7,090 nucleotides of DNA from an uncultured Ruminococcus sp. (GTDB lineage: Bacteria > Bacillota > Clostridia > Oscillospirales > CAG-272), in NCBI GenBank assembly GCA_902782785.1, contig CACZOH010000037.1, forward strand, positions 1 through 7,090, in the 5' to 3' direction. A program made the position numbers and the translations under genes. The notes under the pieces were generated by a model that saw only the letters and a program-made list of their open reading frames with translations, was not told the origin of the DNA and ran no database searches. Positions 6,273-7,090 of this stretch are shown piece by piece; within the stretch, counting starts at the first letter, position 1, and each line of letters opens with the position of its first letter.

Positions 6273-6839
6273 ATGCCGTACATTCTCATAGGACCGAAGA
6301 TCAGACTGAGTCCGCTTCTGCCGCCGCTTCTGTTTCTGCTTTTCCGCTCCGGCGCACCGTTGCTGTCCGCGTGCGCGGCGGTCGCGATACACGAAGCGGC
6401 GCACGCCGCGGCGGGCGTTTTTCTGCGCCTTGAAGCGGAAACCGTGACCGTCTCGCCGCTCGGCGCGGATATAAGGTATAAGGGCGTTATACCGTACGGA
6501 GCGGAGGTGACGCTCGCGCTGGCCGGTCCCGCCGCAAGCGTTTTGTCCGCATTTGCCGCGCTTTTCTTCCTGCGCGAATACTTTTCCGTAAGTCTTGTGT
6601 ACGGGCTTCTTAACCTTGTGCCCGTCCCGTGTCTCGACGGCGGAAGAGCCCTGTACGGTATTCTGCATATACTCGCGCCCGCGGAAAAAGCGGACGCTTT
6701 ATGCCGCGCGGTGAACGTCGTTTTTTTGATGCTTCTTTATCTTTTTTCCGTTTTTCTGCTCTTTTACACCTCTTTCAACGCCTCTCTTTTGTTTTTATGC
6801 GCTTATATATTTATAAATTCCTACGTTAAAATGGCTTAA
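6273..6839 (+). CDS. Site-2 protease family (M50) metalloprotease, SpoIVFB-like
   Basis: Predicted intramembrane zinc protease. From the ATG at 6273 it has 188 residues, mostly hydrophobic, with about five or six membrane segments. The zinc motif HEAAH (40-44; His40, Glu41, His44) lies in an early helix, AGPAAS (84-89) is the conserved small-residue segment, and NLVPVPCLDGGRAL (114-127) supplies the third metal ligand Asp122 in the NxxPxxxLDGG signature. This topology matches SpoIVFB, which cleaves pro-sigma-K in the mother cell, but here no C-terminal CBS domain follows, so the protein is a minimal form and its substrate cannot be named. A TTG at 6255 would add six residues; neither start has a clear Shine-Dalgarno, and a stop at 6228-6230 limits extension. 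No good plus-strand promoter was found upstream. A strong terminator follows immediately. Confidence 0.9.
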   Translation: MPYILIGPKIRLSPLLPPLLFLLFRSGAPLLSACAAVAIHEAAHAAAGVFLRLEAETVTVSPLGADIRYKGVIPYGAEVTLALAGPAASVLSAFAALFFLREYFSVSLVYGLLNLVPVPCLDGGRALYGILHILAPAEKADALCRAVNVVFLMLLYLFSVFLLFYTSFNASLLFLCAYIFINSYVKMA

Positions 6840-6841
6840 TC

Positions 6842-6875
6842 TGACGCAAAACGGCGGTTCTTTGCGCATTTTTTT
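6842..6875 (+). terminator. Intrinsic terminator of the M50 protease gene
   Basis: CGCAAA (6845-6850) pairs with TTTGCG (6861-6866), extended inside by AC/GT around a GGCG loop and outside by TG/CA across a bulged A, and is followed by seven T residues (6869-6875). It lies three bases after the stop codon and isolates the protease gene from the promoter that follows. Confidence 0.75.
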
Positions 6876-6905
6876 GAAAATTTGGTTTTTTTCTTTTGAA
6901 AAGTA

Positions 6906-6933
6906 TTGCATTTTGGAAAAAATGTGGTATAAT
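6906..6933 (+). promoter_or_regulatory. Extended -10 sigma-A-type promoter
   Basis: TTGCAT (6906-6911), a 16-base spacer, and TATAAT (6928-6933) preceded by TGG, i.e. the extended -10 form TGnTATAAT (6925-6933). Transcription should start near 6940. It sits just after the M50 terminator and points out of the window. Confidence 0.75.
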
Positions 6934-6939
6934 GAAGAA

Positions 6940-7090
6940 GATAAATAAGGAATCGGTCTTCACATGACCGATCGTCGGCTCGTCCGATGGGGCGGGGGCG
7001 AATGCCCTGAACGTCCGTGTGTTATATCTGGATTTTTAATCCTTTGCGGTTTTTTATCTGTATATGACGCCTTATAAAAGAATGGTAACA
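6940..7090 (+). ncRNA. Structured leader or small RNA of unrecognised family, partial at window edge
   Basis: The predicted transcript is abruptly GC-rich and folds locally. Hairpin 1: ATCGGTC (6952-6958) with GACCGAT (6966-6972). Hairpin 2: TCGG (6975-6978) with CCGA (6984-6987). Hairpin 3: GGGCG (6990-6994) with CGTCC (7012-7016), enclosing GGGC-GAAT-GCCC (6996-7007). Then GGATT-TTT-AATCC (7030-7042) lies inside a weaker stem CCGTG/TGCGG (7015-7019 with 7045-7049) followed by TTTTTT (7050-7055), which resembles a terminator. Bases 7015-7016 are shared by hairpin 3 and the terminator-like stem, so the two cannot form together, as in an attenuator or riboswitch. I do not recognise the family. 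A 37-codon frame (ATG 6964 to TAA 7077, with AAGGAA 11 bases upstream) is an alternative reading as a small or leader peptide. Confidence 0.4.

Noticed and set aside
6093..6668. 191-codon minus-strand frame opposite the M50 protease
   Set aside because: Its main part is antisense to the protease coding region, is arginine-rich low-complexity sequence and shows no family motif; only its last 50 codons are listed as a doubtful ORF.
6988..7017. FMN riboswitch or SRP Alu-domain likeness (GGGGCGGGGGCGAATGCCC)
   Set aside because: The segment is superficially like the first block of an FMN element and like the GGGGAGGTAGCGGTGCCCTG of large bacterial SRP RNA, but the downstream conserved bases of both families are absent and no GGAAG-type SRP loop is in view.

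Overview
The window looks like a chromosomal segment of a Gram-positive, probably spore-forming member of the Clostridia (Eubacteriales/Oscillospiraceae-like). The reasons are an acetate kinase of fermentative type, SpoVG, a class B sortase, a SpoIVFB-like site-2 protease, a P-loop ATPase family I associate with Firmicutes, strong AGGAGG ribosome binding sites, and GC-rich codon choice inside genes with AT-rich gaps between them. The exact genus cannot be read from the sequence. There are no insertion sequences, CRISPR arrays, tRNA or rRNA genes.

Layout, left to right: ackA (+), with its own ribosome binding site cut off by the window edge; a hairpin-rich 63-base gap; a P-loop ATPase (+); murC (-), convergent with the ATPase and only 4 bases from it; a 187-base AT-rich divergent gap holding two near-perfect palindromes; spoVG (+); a tail-to-tail junction with a two-gene minus-strand operon, class B sortase followed by a family 2 glycosyltransferase; a 230-base divergent gap with a good sigma-A-type promoter for that operon and a doubtful 50-codon ORF; a short M50 protease (+) with a clear terminator; and finally an extended -10 promoter that starts a GC-rich, foldable transcript running to the window end.

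Functionally the window mixes acetate/ATP metabolism (ackA), peptidoglycan precursor synthesis (murC), a small RNA/DNA-binding regulator tied elsewhere to sporulation and envelope control (spoVG), and surface functions (sortase, glycosyltransferase, intramembrane protease). The gene families are mostly ordinary. The parts worth a second look are non-coding: a hairpin that buries the ATPase ribosome binding site, a murC terminator lying inside the 3' end of the ATPase gene, two operator-like palindromes between murC and spoVG, and the structured transcript at the right edge, which I could not assign to a known RNA family. No complete novel multi-gene system is evident.
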